DNA of 64,000 bases from Candidatus Sumerlaeota bacterium (GTDB taxonomy: Bacteria; Sumerlaeota; Sumerlaeia; JAFGJS01), in the NCBI GenBank assembly GCA_016928995.1, contig JAFGJS010000042.1, positions 1 through 64,000 of the forward strand, given 5' to 3'. Made by a program: the position numbers and the translations under genes. This document shows, piece after piece, positions 16,571 to 25,877 of this stretch (positions are counted from its first letter, which is position 1; every line of letters begins with the position of its first letter). The notes under the pieces were generated by a model, which did no database searches, was not told the origin of the DNA, and was given only the letters and a program-made list of their open reading frames with translations.

Positions 16571-18232
16571 ATGGACAATATCAAGATCGGGGTGATTGGC
16601 TGCGGGAAAATGGGGATCAATATTGTCCAGCGGCTGCTTGCGCATGATGATCGTTTGCAGGTCGTCGCTATTTTCGATCCGGATCCACGGTCCTTGGAAG
16701 CAGCGGTTGAGTTATTGGGTTCGACGGTCCGAATTTGCGCGGATTATCGGGAGGTCGTCAGCATCCCTGAGATCCAGTGGATCATGATCGCTTCCTGGAA
16801 CTGCGATCATTGCGCACAGACTGTCGCCGCTTTCGAGGCCGGCAAGCATGTCTTCTGCCAGAAGCCGCTGGCTTTGTCCGTTGAGGAATGCCGGTTGATG
16901 CGGGACGCCTGGCAGCGCAGCGGCAGAATGTTCAACATTGGCTTCACGCTGCGTTATTCTCCGCACTACCGGAAAATCAAGCAACTGATCAGCGAAGGCC
17001 GCATCGGCCAGATCATCAGCATGGAATTCAACGAGACGCTGGAATTCAATCACGGCGGCTACATCATGGGGGATTGGCGGCGTCTGCGGAAGAACGCCGG
17101 AACTCATCTGCTGGAGAAATGCTGCCATGACATCGACCTGGTGAACTGGATGGTCGGCGCGCGAGCCGAACGCGTCGCTTCCTTTGGAGGGTTGGATTTT
17201 TTCGTCCCGCGCAACGCGCATCGCGTCGATGAAATCCCTGCGCAAGCGGACGGCAAAAAGGCATACACAACGTGGGGCGGATTGGTCGCGCTGGACCCTT
17301 TCCTGTCCGACAAGGACATCGTCGATAACCAGGTCGCGATCATTGAATACGAAAACGGCGTCAGGGCGACGTTTCATACGAATTGCAACGCGGCCATCCC
17401 GGAGCGCAGAATGTACATCCTGGGAACTGAGGGAGCGATTCGCGCGGATGTGCTGACTGGGACGATCCACCTGAAGCGGATCGGATTTGATACGCAACTG
17501 GAGGATCTATCGACTGAAGCAAAAGGCGGGCATGGATCCGGGGACGGCGTGCTTGTGATTGAACTGGCCGAAAGCATGCTGCGCCGGACGCCTCCTTCCG
17601 TCGGTTTGGTGGAAGGGCTGGAATCGGCCGTGACTTGCTTCGCCATTGACGAGGCGATGGACTTGGGCGCCGTGGTCGATGTTCGTCAATATTGGGATAG
17701 AATCGATAAAATGAAACCAAACGTTGAATACCTTCCAGATGACAGCGTCGATGTCGCATTGGATCAGGAGCTACGCGACTTGCTGTCCACCTGTTTCACC
17801 AAGCCGGGGGATGAGGTGTTCCGGCAGCGACGATATTTCGTCACGCCCTATCCGCACCGGTGGATCCTTCGCGACGCGCAAGGCGCCATTGTCGCGCACG
17901 TCGGCGTGCATGACCGGCATGTCGAGGCTGATGGTCAATCGTTCCGCATTGGAGGCATCGCCGAAGTTTGCGTGCATCCCGATCATCGGCGCAGGGGTTA
18001 TGTGCGCATGATGCTGGAGCAGATCCATGCGTGGCTGCATGAACGTGGATTCGTTTTCGCCATGTTGTTTGGCGAAGCGAGCGTGTATGGCTCCAGCGGA
18101 TACAAAGAGGCGCGCAATATCGTGTATGGCGATAGCGGAACGGGCTGGAAACAGACCGGCGGCATGGTGAAGGAATTGACGCAAACGCCATGGCCGGATA
18201 CAGAAGTGCGTCTGTCCGGACAAAAGTTCTGA
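16571..18232 (+). CDS. Gfo/Idh/MocA oxidoreductase fused to a GNAT acetyltransferase
   Basis: The 553-residue protein joins two enzymes. Residues 1 to about 375 are a Gfo/Idh/MocA-type NAD(P)-dependent sugar oxidoreductase. It has the Rossmann motif 'IGVIGCGKMGINI', 'HVFCQKPLAL' in place of the usual EKP motif, and 'THLLEKCCHDIDLVNWMVG' with the catalytic-region His-Asp. Residues from about 390 to the end are a GNAT domain with motif A 'VCVHPDHRRRGYVRMMLEQ' (acetyl-CoA loop R-R-G-Y). The pair would suit oxidation of a sugar followed by N-acylation, as in making modified UDP-sugars, but here there is no aminotransferase. ATG 16571 has weak upstream purines. A CgeB-like glycosyltransferase follows in the same direction. 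Confidence 0.85.
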   Translation: MDNIKIGVIGCGKMGINIVQRLLAHDDRLQVVAIFDPDPRSLEAAVELLGSTVRICADYREVVSIPEIQWIMIASWNCDHCAQTVAAFEAGKHVFCQKPLALSVEECRLMRDAWQRSGRMFNIGFTLRYSPHYRKIKQLISEGRIGQIISMEFNETLEFNHGGYIMGDWRRLRKNAGTHLLEKCCHDIDLVNWMVGARAERVASFGGLDFFVPRNAHRVDEIPAQADGKKAYTTWGGLVALDPFLSDKDIVDNQVAIIEYENGVRATFHTNCNAAIPERRMYILGTEGAIRADVLTGTIHLKRIGFDTQLEDLSTEAKGGHGSGDGVLVIELAESMLRRTPPSVGLVEGLESAVTCFAIDEAMDLGAVVDVRQYWDRIDKMKPNVEYLPDDSVDVALDQELRDLLSTCFTKPGDEVFRQRRYFVTPYPHRWILRDAQGAIVAHVGVHDRHVEADGQSFRIGGIAEVCVHPDHRRRGYVRMMLEQIHAWLHERGFVFAMLFGEASVYGSSGYKEARNIVYGDSGTGWKQTGGMVKELTQTPWPDTEVRLSGQKF

Positions 18233-18355
18233 GCAACATCCTCGCGCGGCAGCATCTGTCCGGAAAAAAATTCTCTGGCGATCCTCATGGCATTGCGAGA
18301 CTATGAATCCAGCGACAGGAATTCGTATCAAATGTTCACCGCAATGAATTGAGAT

Positions 18356-20104
18356 ATGGTCCGCAAAAAGCATCATTCAGACTCCTCGAAAAGCAAACGC
18401 CCTGCCACAGGACGGCAGAAAAAAAGAATCCTGCTCTTCTCGCTGACGAACTGCACCATTGCGCCGGTGTTGGAGCGCATCCTTCCAGACATGGGATGCG
18501 AACTGACCAATGTCGTGGCGCAAGAGATTGAAGGCGGCGGTCTGGAACTCATCTCCCACCGCTCGTGGGAAAGCATCATCGCCGAAATGATCCGGCTCAA
18601 GCACGACGCCGTCATTCTCATCAATTCCAAGGGAATCGATGACGGCGAACTCTGGCTGGCGGTCGCGGAGACCTTCCGCATCCCCGTTTTTAATTGGTTC
18701 ACCGATCATCCCCGCTTCTGCCCATGGCGCCCTGTTGAAATTCAATCCGATGCGCTTCATGTTGTTCTATGGGATGCGGGTTATACAGAAGAACTCATCG
18801 CGCTAGGTTATCGCCATGTGCATCCTCTCCCTTTGGCGGCCGATTCTCGAATTGCGGACAGCCTTGCCGATGAACCGCTCGATCCGCCATGCGACGTGGC
18901 GTTTGTCGGAAGTTTGTCGGATCATCGTATCCGCGCATTGCGCGAAGAATTGATGGCGCGCCTGGAAAAAGCAAAACATCCGGACGCTGATGAAGCAAAC
19001 CGTCTCATTGAGAAGGGGCGCCAGTGGACTCGCGAGCATCGAGGCCGCTCCATCTTTCAATACGCCGATTCCATCGATCCAGAATCGCTGCCGGAAGACG
19101 AGTTTGACAAACGCGAGGCTGTTCGCCTGATCGCAGCGATCATCGATTTTGAAAATATGCGCGACGACCGGCTGGAACTGGCTTCAGCGCTGCGTGACAA
19201 AGGGCTTCAGGTGTGGGGAGACGCAGCCTGGAAAGATCAAATCCCGTCGGAACAATTCCGCGGATTCGTCTCTTACCAAGACGTGGGGCGGATCTATCAC
19301 GACGCGCGCATCATCGTCAATCTCAGCCGCGGCCAGTTGCTCACCGCCGTCAATCAACGCGTCTATGACGCGCCGATGTGCGGAGGATTTCTCATCACCG
19401 ACCGGCGTCCGGGATTGGCTGACATCCTTGAACCCGGCGTCGATATGGCGGTGTATGACGATGTTCGCGAACTTCCCGGACTCATTGATGAATATCTGGC
19501 GAACGAATCTCTCAGACGTGAAATGAGCGCTCGAGCAAAGCGGCGCATTATGGACGCGCACCTCTACGAGCATCGCGTGCAAACTCTTTTCCAATGGATC
19601 GAGGAAGCGCACCAGGAGAACCGTTCAACTAAAGCGTTGCCGTTGGCGCCGGAATGGCAGCAACGGCTGGCTCGCGTCGCGCCGGCGCTCGTAGCGGAAG
19701 GACACATCGACGAAGCGCAGCAGCTTGCCAATGCGTTGAGCAGACGAGGCGATATGACGCCTTATGGCGAAGTCGTCCTGGCCGTCAGCGATTTGTTCGG
19801 AGCGCGTAAGGATGTGGAGAAAGCGTACAAACGGCTGAAGCGCGCCCATGAATCCGGCGTGGCGGAATCGCGACCGTATTATGCCCTGACGCTGGCCAAT
19901 CTGAAGCAATTCGATGAAGTGGTACATGTCATTGGGCAGACGCCGGAGGACGAACGGCTCGCTCTGGAATGGCGGCTGCTGGGACACAGCTGGAGATGCA
20001 GAAATCAACCACGCCAAGCCCTGCAAGCCTACGACCGAGCGCTAATGCTCGAACCCAACAATAAGGAAATCCTCGCCGCCATCGAGCTATTGCAGAACTC
20101 CTGA
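18356..20104 (+). CDS. CgeB-like glycosyltransferase with C-terminal TPR region
   Basis: The 582-residue protein has a basic N-terminal tail and 'RILLFSLTNCTIAPVLERIL', then a GT-B-type fold. The C-terminal glycosyltransferase half shows 'GFVSYQDVGRIYHDARIIVN' and 'RVYDAPMCGGFLITDRR', then 'RAKRRIMDAHLYEHRV', which is the CgeB/Glyco_trans_1_2 pattern of spore- and flagellin-glycosylating enzymes. Residues from about 425 are helical repeats ending 'ALQAYDRALMLEPNNKEIL', a TPR. It likely transfers a sugar to a protein or polysaccharide. The donor is unknown. It lies 123 bases after the Gfo/Idh/MocA-GNAT gene, which could make a modified sugar for it. Confidence 0.75.
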   Translation: MVRKKHHSDSSKSKRPATGRQKKRILLFSLTNCTIAPVLERILPDMGCELTNVVAQEIEGGGLELISHRSWESIIAEMIRLKHDAVILINSKGIDDGELWLAVAETFRIPVFNWFTDHPRFCPWRPVEIQSDALHVVLWDAGYTEELIALGYRHVHPLPLAADSRIADSLADEPLDPPCDVAFVGSLSDHRIRALREELMARLEKAKHPDADEANRLIEKGRQWTREHRGRSIFQYADSIDPESLPEDEFDKREAVRLIAAIIDFENMRDDRLELASALRDKGLQVWGDAAWKDQIPSEQFRGFVSYQDVGRIYHDARIIVNLSRGQLLTAVNQRVYDAPMCGGFLITDRRPGLADILEPGVDMAVYDDVRELPGLIDEYLANESLRREMSARAKRRIMDAHLYEHRVQTLFQWIEEAHQENRSTKALPLAPEWQQRLARVAPALVAEGHIDEAQQLANALSRRGDMTPYGEVVLAVSDLFGARKDVEKAYKRLKRAHESGVAESRPYYALTLANLKQFDEVVHVIGQTPEDERLALEWRLLGHSWRCRNQPRQALQAYDRALMLEPNNKEILAAIELLQNS

Positions 20105-20130
20105 TCGAAAACCGCACAGCATCCTGAAAC

Positions 20131-21504
20131 TTAATAAGTCGTCCAGCGGGCGGATTTGAGTTGATTCCATTCCGCACGGTCGTCGCCGGCATTCGTATCT
20201 TCGATGATCACAAAGTTGGCTTTCGTCCAGTCCTCGCTCCATTCGTGAATGATGATCTGCTCGCCCTTGGCGTCCGGCAGCACCGGCGCCAGCCGGATAT
20301 CGGAGACGTAGACTCTTTCCTGAATGGGAATGCGGGCGATGGTTTCGGCTTTTTGATTGATCACCAGCAAATGGCAGAGGTCTTCGTCGAGCAGGACCAG
20401 TTCGTCATTACCGTCGCCGTTCCAATCGCCGATGGACGGCGTGTGGCATCCGGCCACACTGCCGATGACTTCGAGTTCGTTGTTCAGGAAATAATTCACC
20501 GAATCGACCGCGCGCTGCTTCATGCCGCGCCAGGTGAGGTCGCGCCTGGCGGGCAGATCGGTGAACACAAGCGCGGGATCGGCGCCCCGCTTGGTCAGAA
20601 CGCGAGCGCTTTGAATTTCTTTCAACTGCTGTCCGTCAAGCTGCCAGACGATCTCGCCTTTCGCATCGAGAATCCTGCCGCCGGGTCCGAAGAAAAGCCG
20701 CGTCTTTCCTTGCATCGTAAAAACCGGATTCGAATCTGGATGGGACTCACCGGTTCCCTCCAGCAGATTCGTCCTATCCCAAATGACCTTGCCGGCCGCA
20801 TCGAGCAACAGGACGCCGCAATAGAGTTCATCGACGCCGTCGCCATCGAGATCGACCGGAATCGTAGTATGACCCAATCCCTCGACTGGCAGCGTCCACA
20901 GACAATTCAGTTCGGCGTCGAAAACGCTGATCTGAGCGTAATCGTCATGCAGCGCCAATCCCCACTGGCCGCCTTCCAGCCGCATGGGAACCAGGCTGAC
21001 GCGATTATCGCCCCACTTGGGATCCAGTTTCACGGTCTCCGGACTCCAGGCCAGCGTCTCGCCTGTCGCGGCGTCCAGACGGCAAAGGCGCGGCTCCTGC
21101 TCATCATCCTTGTGCCGAAATACCACCAGTTCCAGGCGACCGTCGCCGTCGAAATCGAACAGCGGAACATTGCTATCCACCCGAACCGAACTCGGTCTTT
21201 TTTGGGGATCGCTCCACTGCCATAGCATCGTGCCGTTGGCCGCATAGGCGGTATGCTCCGCCGTGCCTTTGATATAAAAGATTTCCAGCCCCGGAGTTTC
21301 ATGCGCATCGCCGATGCGAGTGAAAAACCAGCCGTGCTGATAAATGCGTTGATCCCGCCACTGAGCGCAATACGGCGTGGCGGCGCTGATCGGGAACTTG
21401 TGGATTTTAATACCGGGTGTTGATTCCATTTCTGCAGATTGAACCTCAACCATATAGAATATGCTCATCAGTAAGATGAACGTGTAAGTTTGTACTTTGA
21501 TCAC
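20131..21504 (-). CDS. Secreted FG-GAP/VCBS-like beta-propeller protein
   Basis: The 457-residue product starts with a signal peptide ('TYTFILLMSIFYMVEVQSAE'). It contains several calcium-loop repeats of FG-GAP type: 'PLFDFDGDGRLELVVFR', 'PVDLDGDGVDELYCGV' and 'IGDWNGDGNDELVLLDED'. These are blades of a seven-bladed propeller as found in rhamnogalacturonan lyase-like and integrin-like proteins. No catalytic residues can be named. The start is GTG 21502-21504 with GAGGATGG upstream. The gene converges with the CgeB-like gene, with only 26 bases between stops. Confidence 0.7.
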   Translation of the reverse strand: MIKVQTYTFILLMSIFYMVEVQSAEMESTPGIKIHKFPISAATPYCAQWRDQRIYQHGWFFTRIGDAHETPGLEIFYIKGTAEHTAYAANGTMLWQWSDPQKRPSSVRVDSNVPLFDFDGDGRLELVVFRHKDDEQEPRLCRLDAATGETLAWSPETVKLDPKWGDNRVSLVPMRLEGGQWGLALHDDYAQISVFDAELNCLWTLPVEGLGHTTIPVDLDGDGVDELYCGVLLLDAAGKVIWDRTNLLEGTGESHPDSNPVFTMQGKTRLFFGPGGRILDAKGEIVWQLDGQQLKEIQSARVLTKRGADPALVFTDLPARRDLTWRGMKQRAVDSVNYFLNNELEVIGSVAGCHTPSIGDWNGDGNDELVLLDEDLCHLLVINQKAETIARIPIQERVYVSDIRLAPVLPDAKGEQIIIHEWSEDWTKANFVIIEDTNAGDDRAEWNQLKSARWTTY

Positions 21505-21553
21505 GATATATCCATCCTCTTCCCTGCATCAATACGGGAATCAATGTCAGGAT

Positions 21554-21943
21554 TCATGGCTTGATATTGTGTTTGATCCATGCCTCCGCTTCTTCCCGGG
21601 TTCTGCACACATGGGATTTTACGCCATGCTCATCCGCATATGCCTGCCACATTCGCCCCATTCCATATTCGACATTCGTCGGTAGAACAAACGCCACAAT
21701 CAAATTTCTGTTTACCTTGAACACCTCAGAAGTGACGTCCACATTGCCCTGAATGCCCCTTGTGCTGAGATCGAATTGATCGACCCGGCTCAAATCAGTC
21801 AGCGCGTAACGATATGACTTTAATCGCTCGAGCGCCGAGCTTTTTTTTCTCCCGCTTTCAATGATATCATCATCGGTCACCGTGCCCCAGTATTCTGTGA
21901 TCACGCCGCCTTCTTCATCCAAGTATGTTATTTTATACGGCAT
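21554..21943 (-). CDS. SpoIIAA-like (STAS/SEC14-type) small protein
   Basis: The 129-residue protein has 'YKITYLDEEGGVITEYWGTV', 'SYRYALTDLSRVDQFDL' and 'CRTREEAEAWIKHN', the arrangement of small SpoIIAA-like single-domain proteins that bind lipids or act as regulators. The resemblance is in pattern only. ATG 21941-21943 has a GAGGG site about 7 bases upstream, and an upstream ATG in frame lacks one. It lies 49 bases upstream of the propeller gene on the same strand and may be co-transcribed. Confidence 0.55.
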   Translation of the reverse strand: MPYKITYLDEEGGVITEYWGTVTDDDIIESGRKKSSALERLKSYRYALTDLSRVDQFDLSTRGIQGNVDVTSEVFKVNRNLIVAFVLPTNVEYGMGRMWQAYADEHGVKSHVCRTREEAEAWIKHNIKP

Positions 21944-22295
21944 CAGCCGCCCTCGTCGTGGTTGCATTAACGATCTTGTCAACGCCAGAATAGGCGCTGT
22001 TGAAAACCTGTTACCAATTTAAATCTACACTCGAAGGCGGAATTAAAACAAGCTCAGAATGAAAGCCAGCATAAATGCCGCCATGTTAAAGTCACTGATG
22101 CTGGCGACATCAACGCCTCTCAACTGATTGAACCTTGCTGGCAGCGGCGTGGAGTCCATGGAAACAGTTTGGTGGGGCAAACTGAATCTTGACATTTCCG
22201 CGCCAGGGAACAGAATGTCTATCCTTAGTGTTGAAAAATAGGGATTTAACCATGTCGCCGTATCAACGGCTGGGAGGATAAAGGCAACAACGGCA
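21944..22295. other. Intergenic region between divergent genes; possible small ORF on the minus strand
   Basis: About 350 bases separate the SpoIIAA-like gene and cysD. A 50-codon minus frame at 22043-22195 (ATG 22195, stop 22043-22045) ends with a hydrophobic stretch 'DFNMAAFMLAFILSLF', and the frame stays open upstream for about 36 codons without a start codon. It has rare AGA/AGG codons and only a weak ribosome site, so it may be noise or a remnant. The cysD promoter should be in this region. I recognise no sulfur-type riboswitch. Confidence 0.35.
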
Positions 22296-23177
<882 letters not shown>

Positions 23178-23235
23178 AAACTGATGAACGATGACAAACA
23201 TTTAAACCATAAGATCGCTATGGAAGCAATCCTTT

Positions 23236-23544
23236 ATGCAAATCCAAAACCTTGATATACCGGAACAGCAGATTGAAGAATACTGCCGGCAGAAGCGTAT
23301 TCGCAAAATGATGCTGTTTGGCAGCGTTGTTCGAAACGATTTTCGCCCGGAAAGCGACGTTGATGTGCTCGTGGAATTCGAGCCAGAAGCCAGAGTTGGA
23401 TTGATTCGATTTGCAGGAATGGAACTTGAACTGACCGACTTGTTGAAGCGGAAGGTGGACCTGAACACGATCGATTTTATCCATCCGGAATATCGTGATG
23501 AAATTTTGCGAGAGGCGCGACTGATTTATGACCAGGCACAATGA
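23236..23544 (+). CDS. mntA: MNT-domain nucleotidyltransferase (MntA-type antitoxin)
   Basis: The 102-residue protein has the signature 'MLFGSVVRNDFRPESDVDVL', that is GSX10DXD, followed by 'VEF'. MntA-type proteins neutralise their HEPN partner, in studied cases by attaching AMP units to a Tyr near its RNase site. ATG 23236 follows GGAAG. It sits 58 bases after cysD, and its stop overlaps the next gene's start by 17 bases, which points to tight coupling. Confidence 0.9.
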   Translation: MQIQNLDIPEQQIEEYCRQKRIRKMMLFGSVVRNDFRPESDVDVLVEFEPEARVGLIRFAGMELELTDLLKRKVDLNTIDFIHPEYRDEILREARLIYDQAQ

Positions 23545-23875
23545 TGAAGTGCGCCTACGGGATATGTTGAGCCATGCTGAGGAAGCCTGCTCTATGACAG
23601 CAAGCCGATCTTTGGATGATTTGAAAAAAGATCGCATGCTTGAATTGGCGCTTGTTCGCCTTGTTGAAATAATCGGTGAAGCAGCGGCGCGAATCAACGA
23701 AGAGACCAAGGTGAAGTGTGGAGCAATTCCATGGCCGCAAATTGTCGGCATGCGAAATCGTCTCGTGCATGGATATGACAACATCGATCTCAATCTGCTA
23801 TGGGATACAGTGCAGGACGACCTTCCGCTTCTCATCGACGCATTAAAGAAAACTCTCGACAATCTGGAAAAATGA
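23528..23875 (+). CDS. hepT: HEPN-domain RNase toxin (HepT-like)
   Basis: The 115-residue helical protein has the HEPN active-site motif Rx4HxY at 'MRNRLVHGYDNID' (Arg76, His81, Tyr83) and 'VEIIGEAAARINEE' as the conserved third helix. HEPN toxins are RNases that cut tRNA or mRNA. The Tyr is the residue AMPylated by MntA in described pairs. ATG 23528 lies within the antitoxin gene. The stop at 23873-23875 is immediately followed by the cysN start at 23876. The full domain and intact motif distinguish it from the broken HEPN fragment at 4979. Confidence 0.9.
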   Translation: MTRHNDEVRLRDMLSHAEEACSMTASRSLDDLKKDRMLELALVRLVEIIGEAAARINEETKVKCGAIPWPQIVGMRNRLVHGYDNIDLNLLWDTVQDDLPLLIDALKKTLDNLEK

Positions 23876-25753
23876 ATGGACAGCACAATGTCGCATACAA
23901 CCGTTCAACAGGCTGGCAAAGTTGGCGTATCCGATACGCGTGAGAAGATGAATATCGTGATCGCCGGGCACGTTGATCATGGCAAGTCCACCATCATCGG
24001 ACGGATGCTCGCGGACACGGATTCGCTGCCCAAGGGCAAGCTGCAATTTGTGCAGGATCAGTGCGAGCGCAACTCCAAACCGTTCGAATACGCCTTCCTG
24101 CTCGATGCGCTGAAGGACGAGCAGGCGCAGGGCATCACCATCGACTCCGCGCGCGTCTTTTTCAAAACGGAAAAGCGGCACTACATCATCATCGACGCGC
24201 CGGGGCATATTGAATTTCTCAAGAACATGGTCACCGGCGCCTCGCGCGCCGAGGCCGCGCTGCTGGTGATCGACGCGCATGAGGGCATTCAGGAAAACTC
24301 ACGCCGGCATGGCTACATGATCTCGATGCTGGGCATCCGGCAGATCGTCGTGCTGGTCAACAAGATGGACCTGGTGAATTACGACGAGCAGACCTATCGC
24401 CGCATCGTGGAGGGATATACCGAATTTCTCCAGGGCATCGACGTTGAGGCGCGGGGCTTCGTGCCGGTGAGCGGAATCAACGGCGACAATGTCGCGTCCC
24501 CCAGTCAAAACATGCCATGGTACAACGGCAAGACCGCGCTGGAGTTCCTCGACGCTTTCAAAAAGGAAAAGCCGCCGGTGGACAAGGCTTTCCGCATGCC
24601 GGTGCAGGACGTCTATAAATTCACCAAGTCCCAGGACGCCCGCCGGATTATAGCCGGAACCGTGGAAACCGGTCAACTCAACATCGGCGACGAAGTCGTG
24701 TTTTATCCATCGGGCAAGAAAAGCCGGGTGAAATCCTTCGAATCATTCAACGCCTCGCCGCCGGAGCATCTCATCGCCGGCGACGAGGCGGGTTTCCAAC
24801 TTTCCGAACAAATCTACATCAGACGCGGAGAACTCGCGGCGCGATCCGACCAGTCGCCGCCGAAAGTCGCAAGACGCATCAAGGTGAACCTGTTCTGGAT
24901 GGGCCGCGAACCCATGACCAAACGCAAGCGCTACCTGATCAAGGTTGGCGCCGCGAAAGTGGAGTGCGAACTGGAAGACATCACGCGCGTGATCGACGCT
25001 TCGGCTCTGAACAGCGAATCGCAGAAAGACCAAATCGAACGGCACGACGTGGCGGAATGCACGCTGCTGCTGCGCAAGGCCATGGCCTTTGACGTGGCGG
25101 AAGACGCGGCCGCCACCAGCCGCTTCGTCATCGTGGACGACTTTGAAATTCGCGGCGGCGGCATCATCCGCGAAAAGGTCGAGGACGAACAGGAGTGGAT
25201 TCGCGAGCACGTCATCATGCGCAATCAGAAGTGGGAAACCAGCATGATCAGCAAGGAGCAGCGGGCGGAGAAGTACAACCAGAAAGCCACACTGATCCTG
25301 GTCACCGGCGACAAGAACGCAGGCAAGAAAACGCTGTCGCGCGCGCTGGAGGCGCGGTTGCTCGCTGACGGAAAAATCGTTTACTTCATCGGCATCGCCA
25401 ACATCCTATATGGCGTGGATGCGGACATTAAGATCGAGCATAGCGACGAGCATCACAAGGAGCATCTGCGGCGTCTCGCCGAAGTGGCGCATTTGATGCT
25501 CGACGCAGGATGCATTCTGATCGTGACGGCCGTGAATCTGACCGAGGACGACTTGGAGATCATCCGCGCCACCATCGATCCGGATTTGATCGAGGTGATC
25601 TGGGTTGGCGACGCGGTCAAGACAGACATCGAAATCAGCCTGCGCGTCGCCTGGAATGAAGGCGTCGATTGGAATGAAGGCCTGGAAGCGAATCTAAACC
25701 TGATTAAAGGCATGCTGCAGGACAAGGGTTTGATTTTCAATCCGGCGAGGTAA
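23876..25753 (+). CDS. cysN: Sulfate adenylyltransferase subunit 1 (CysN) fused to a degenerate APS-kinase-like domain
   Basis: The 625-residue protein starts with the CysN GTPase: G1 '[10 protein letters not shown]', G3 '[12 protein letters not shown]' and G4 'NKMDLV', then the beta-barrels with '[20 protein letters not shown]' and '[18 protein letters not shown]'. This part powers CysD. From about residue 465 an APS-kinase (CysC)-like fold follows, but its Walker A reads '[11 protein letters not shown]' (residues 476-486, with Lys485 where Ser/Thr is expected). The place of the APS-binding 'DGDNxR' reads 'GIANILY'. '[20 protein letters not shown]' is conserved. The kinase may be inactive or changed. 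The start directly follows hepT. An ATG 12 bases further is an alternative. Confidence 0.9.
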   Translation: MDSTMSHTTVQQAGKVGVSDTREKMNIVIAGHVDHGKSTIIGRMLADTDSLPKGKLQFVQDQCERNSKPFEYAFLLDALKDEQAQGITIDSARVFFKTEKRHYIIIDAPGHIEFLKNMVTGASRAEAALLVIDAHEGIQENSRRHGYMISMLGIRQIVVLVNKMDLVNYDEQTYRRIVEGYTEFLQGIDVEARGFVPVSGINGDNVASPSQNMPWYNGKTALEFLDAFKKEKPPVDKAFRMPVQDVYKFTKSQDARRIIAGTVETGQLNIGDEVVFYPSGKKSRVKSFESFNASPPEHLIAGDEAGFQLSEQIYIRRGELAARSDQSPPKVARRIKVNLFWMGREPMTKRKRYLIKVGAAKVECELEDITRVIDASALNSESQKDQIERHDVAECTLLLRKAMAFDVAEDAAATSRFVIVDDFEIRGGGIIREKVEDEQEWIREHVIMRNQKWETSMISKEQRAEKYNQKATLILVTGDKNAGKKTLSRALEARLLADGKIVYFIGIANILYGVDADIKIEHSDEHHKEHLRRLAEVAHLMLDAGCILIVTAVNLTEDDLEIIRATIDPDLIEVIWVGDAVKTDIEISLRVAWNEGVDWNEGLEANLNLIKGMLQDKGLIFNPAR

Positions 25754-25813
25754 TGTCAGAGCATCTTTCAACGGCGTTCTGCAATACTGCGAAGATCACA
25801 TGCGGCGCTTGAT

Positions 25814-25850
25814 AAAAAAAAGCGCGGGGAAAAAATTCCCCGCGCTTTTC
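25814..25850. terminator. Bidirectional intrinsic terminator between cysN and rpoC
   Basis: A perfect 9-bp G/C-rich stem (GCGCGGGGA at 25822-25830 with TCCCCGCGC at 25837-25845) has a short A/T loop. It is flanked by A's on the left (25814-25821) and T's on the right (25846-25849), so it has a T-run in both orientations. It lies between the convergent ends of cysN and rpoC. Confidence 0.9.
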
Positions 25851-25877
25851 GTTAATAAGTATGCGATGAGCATGAAC

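Noticed and set aside
20161-21225. Plus-strand frame opposite the propeller gene
   Set aside because: The minus strand has signal peptide and DxDGDG repeats. The plus frame is low-complexity and without a ribosome site.
22141-22295. SAM-type or sulfur-related riboswitch before cysD
   Set aside because: I could not find conserved core motifs of known sulfur-linked riboswitches. A covariance-model scan would be needed to decide.
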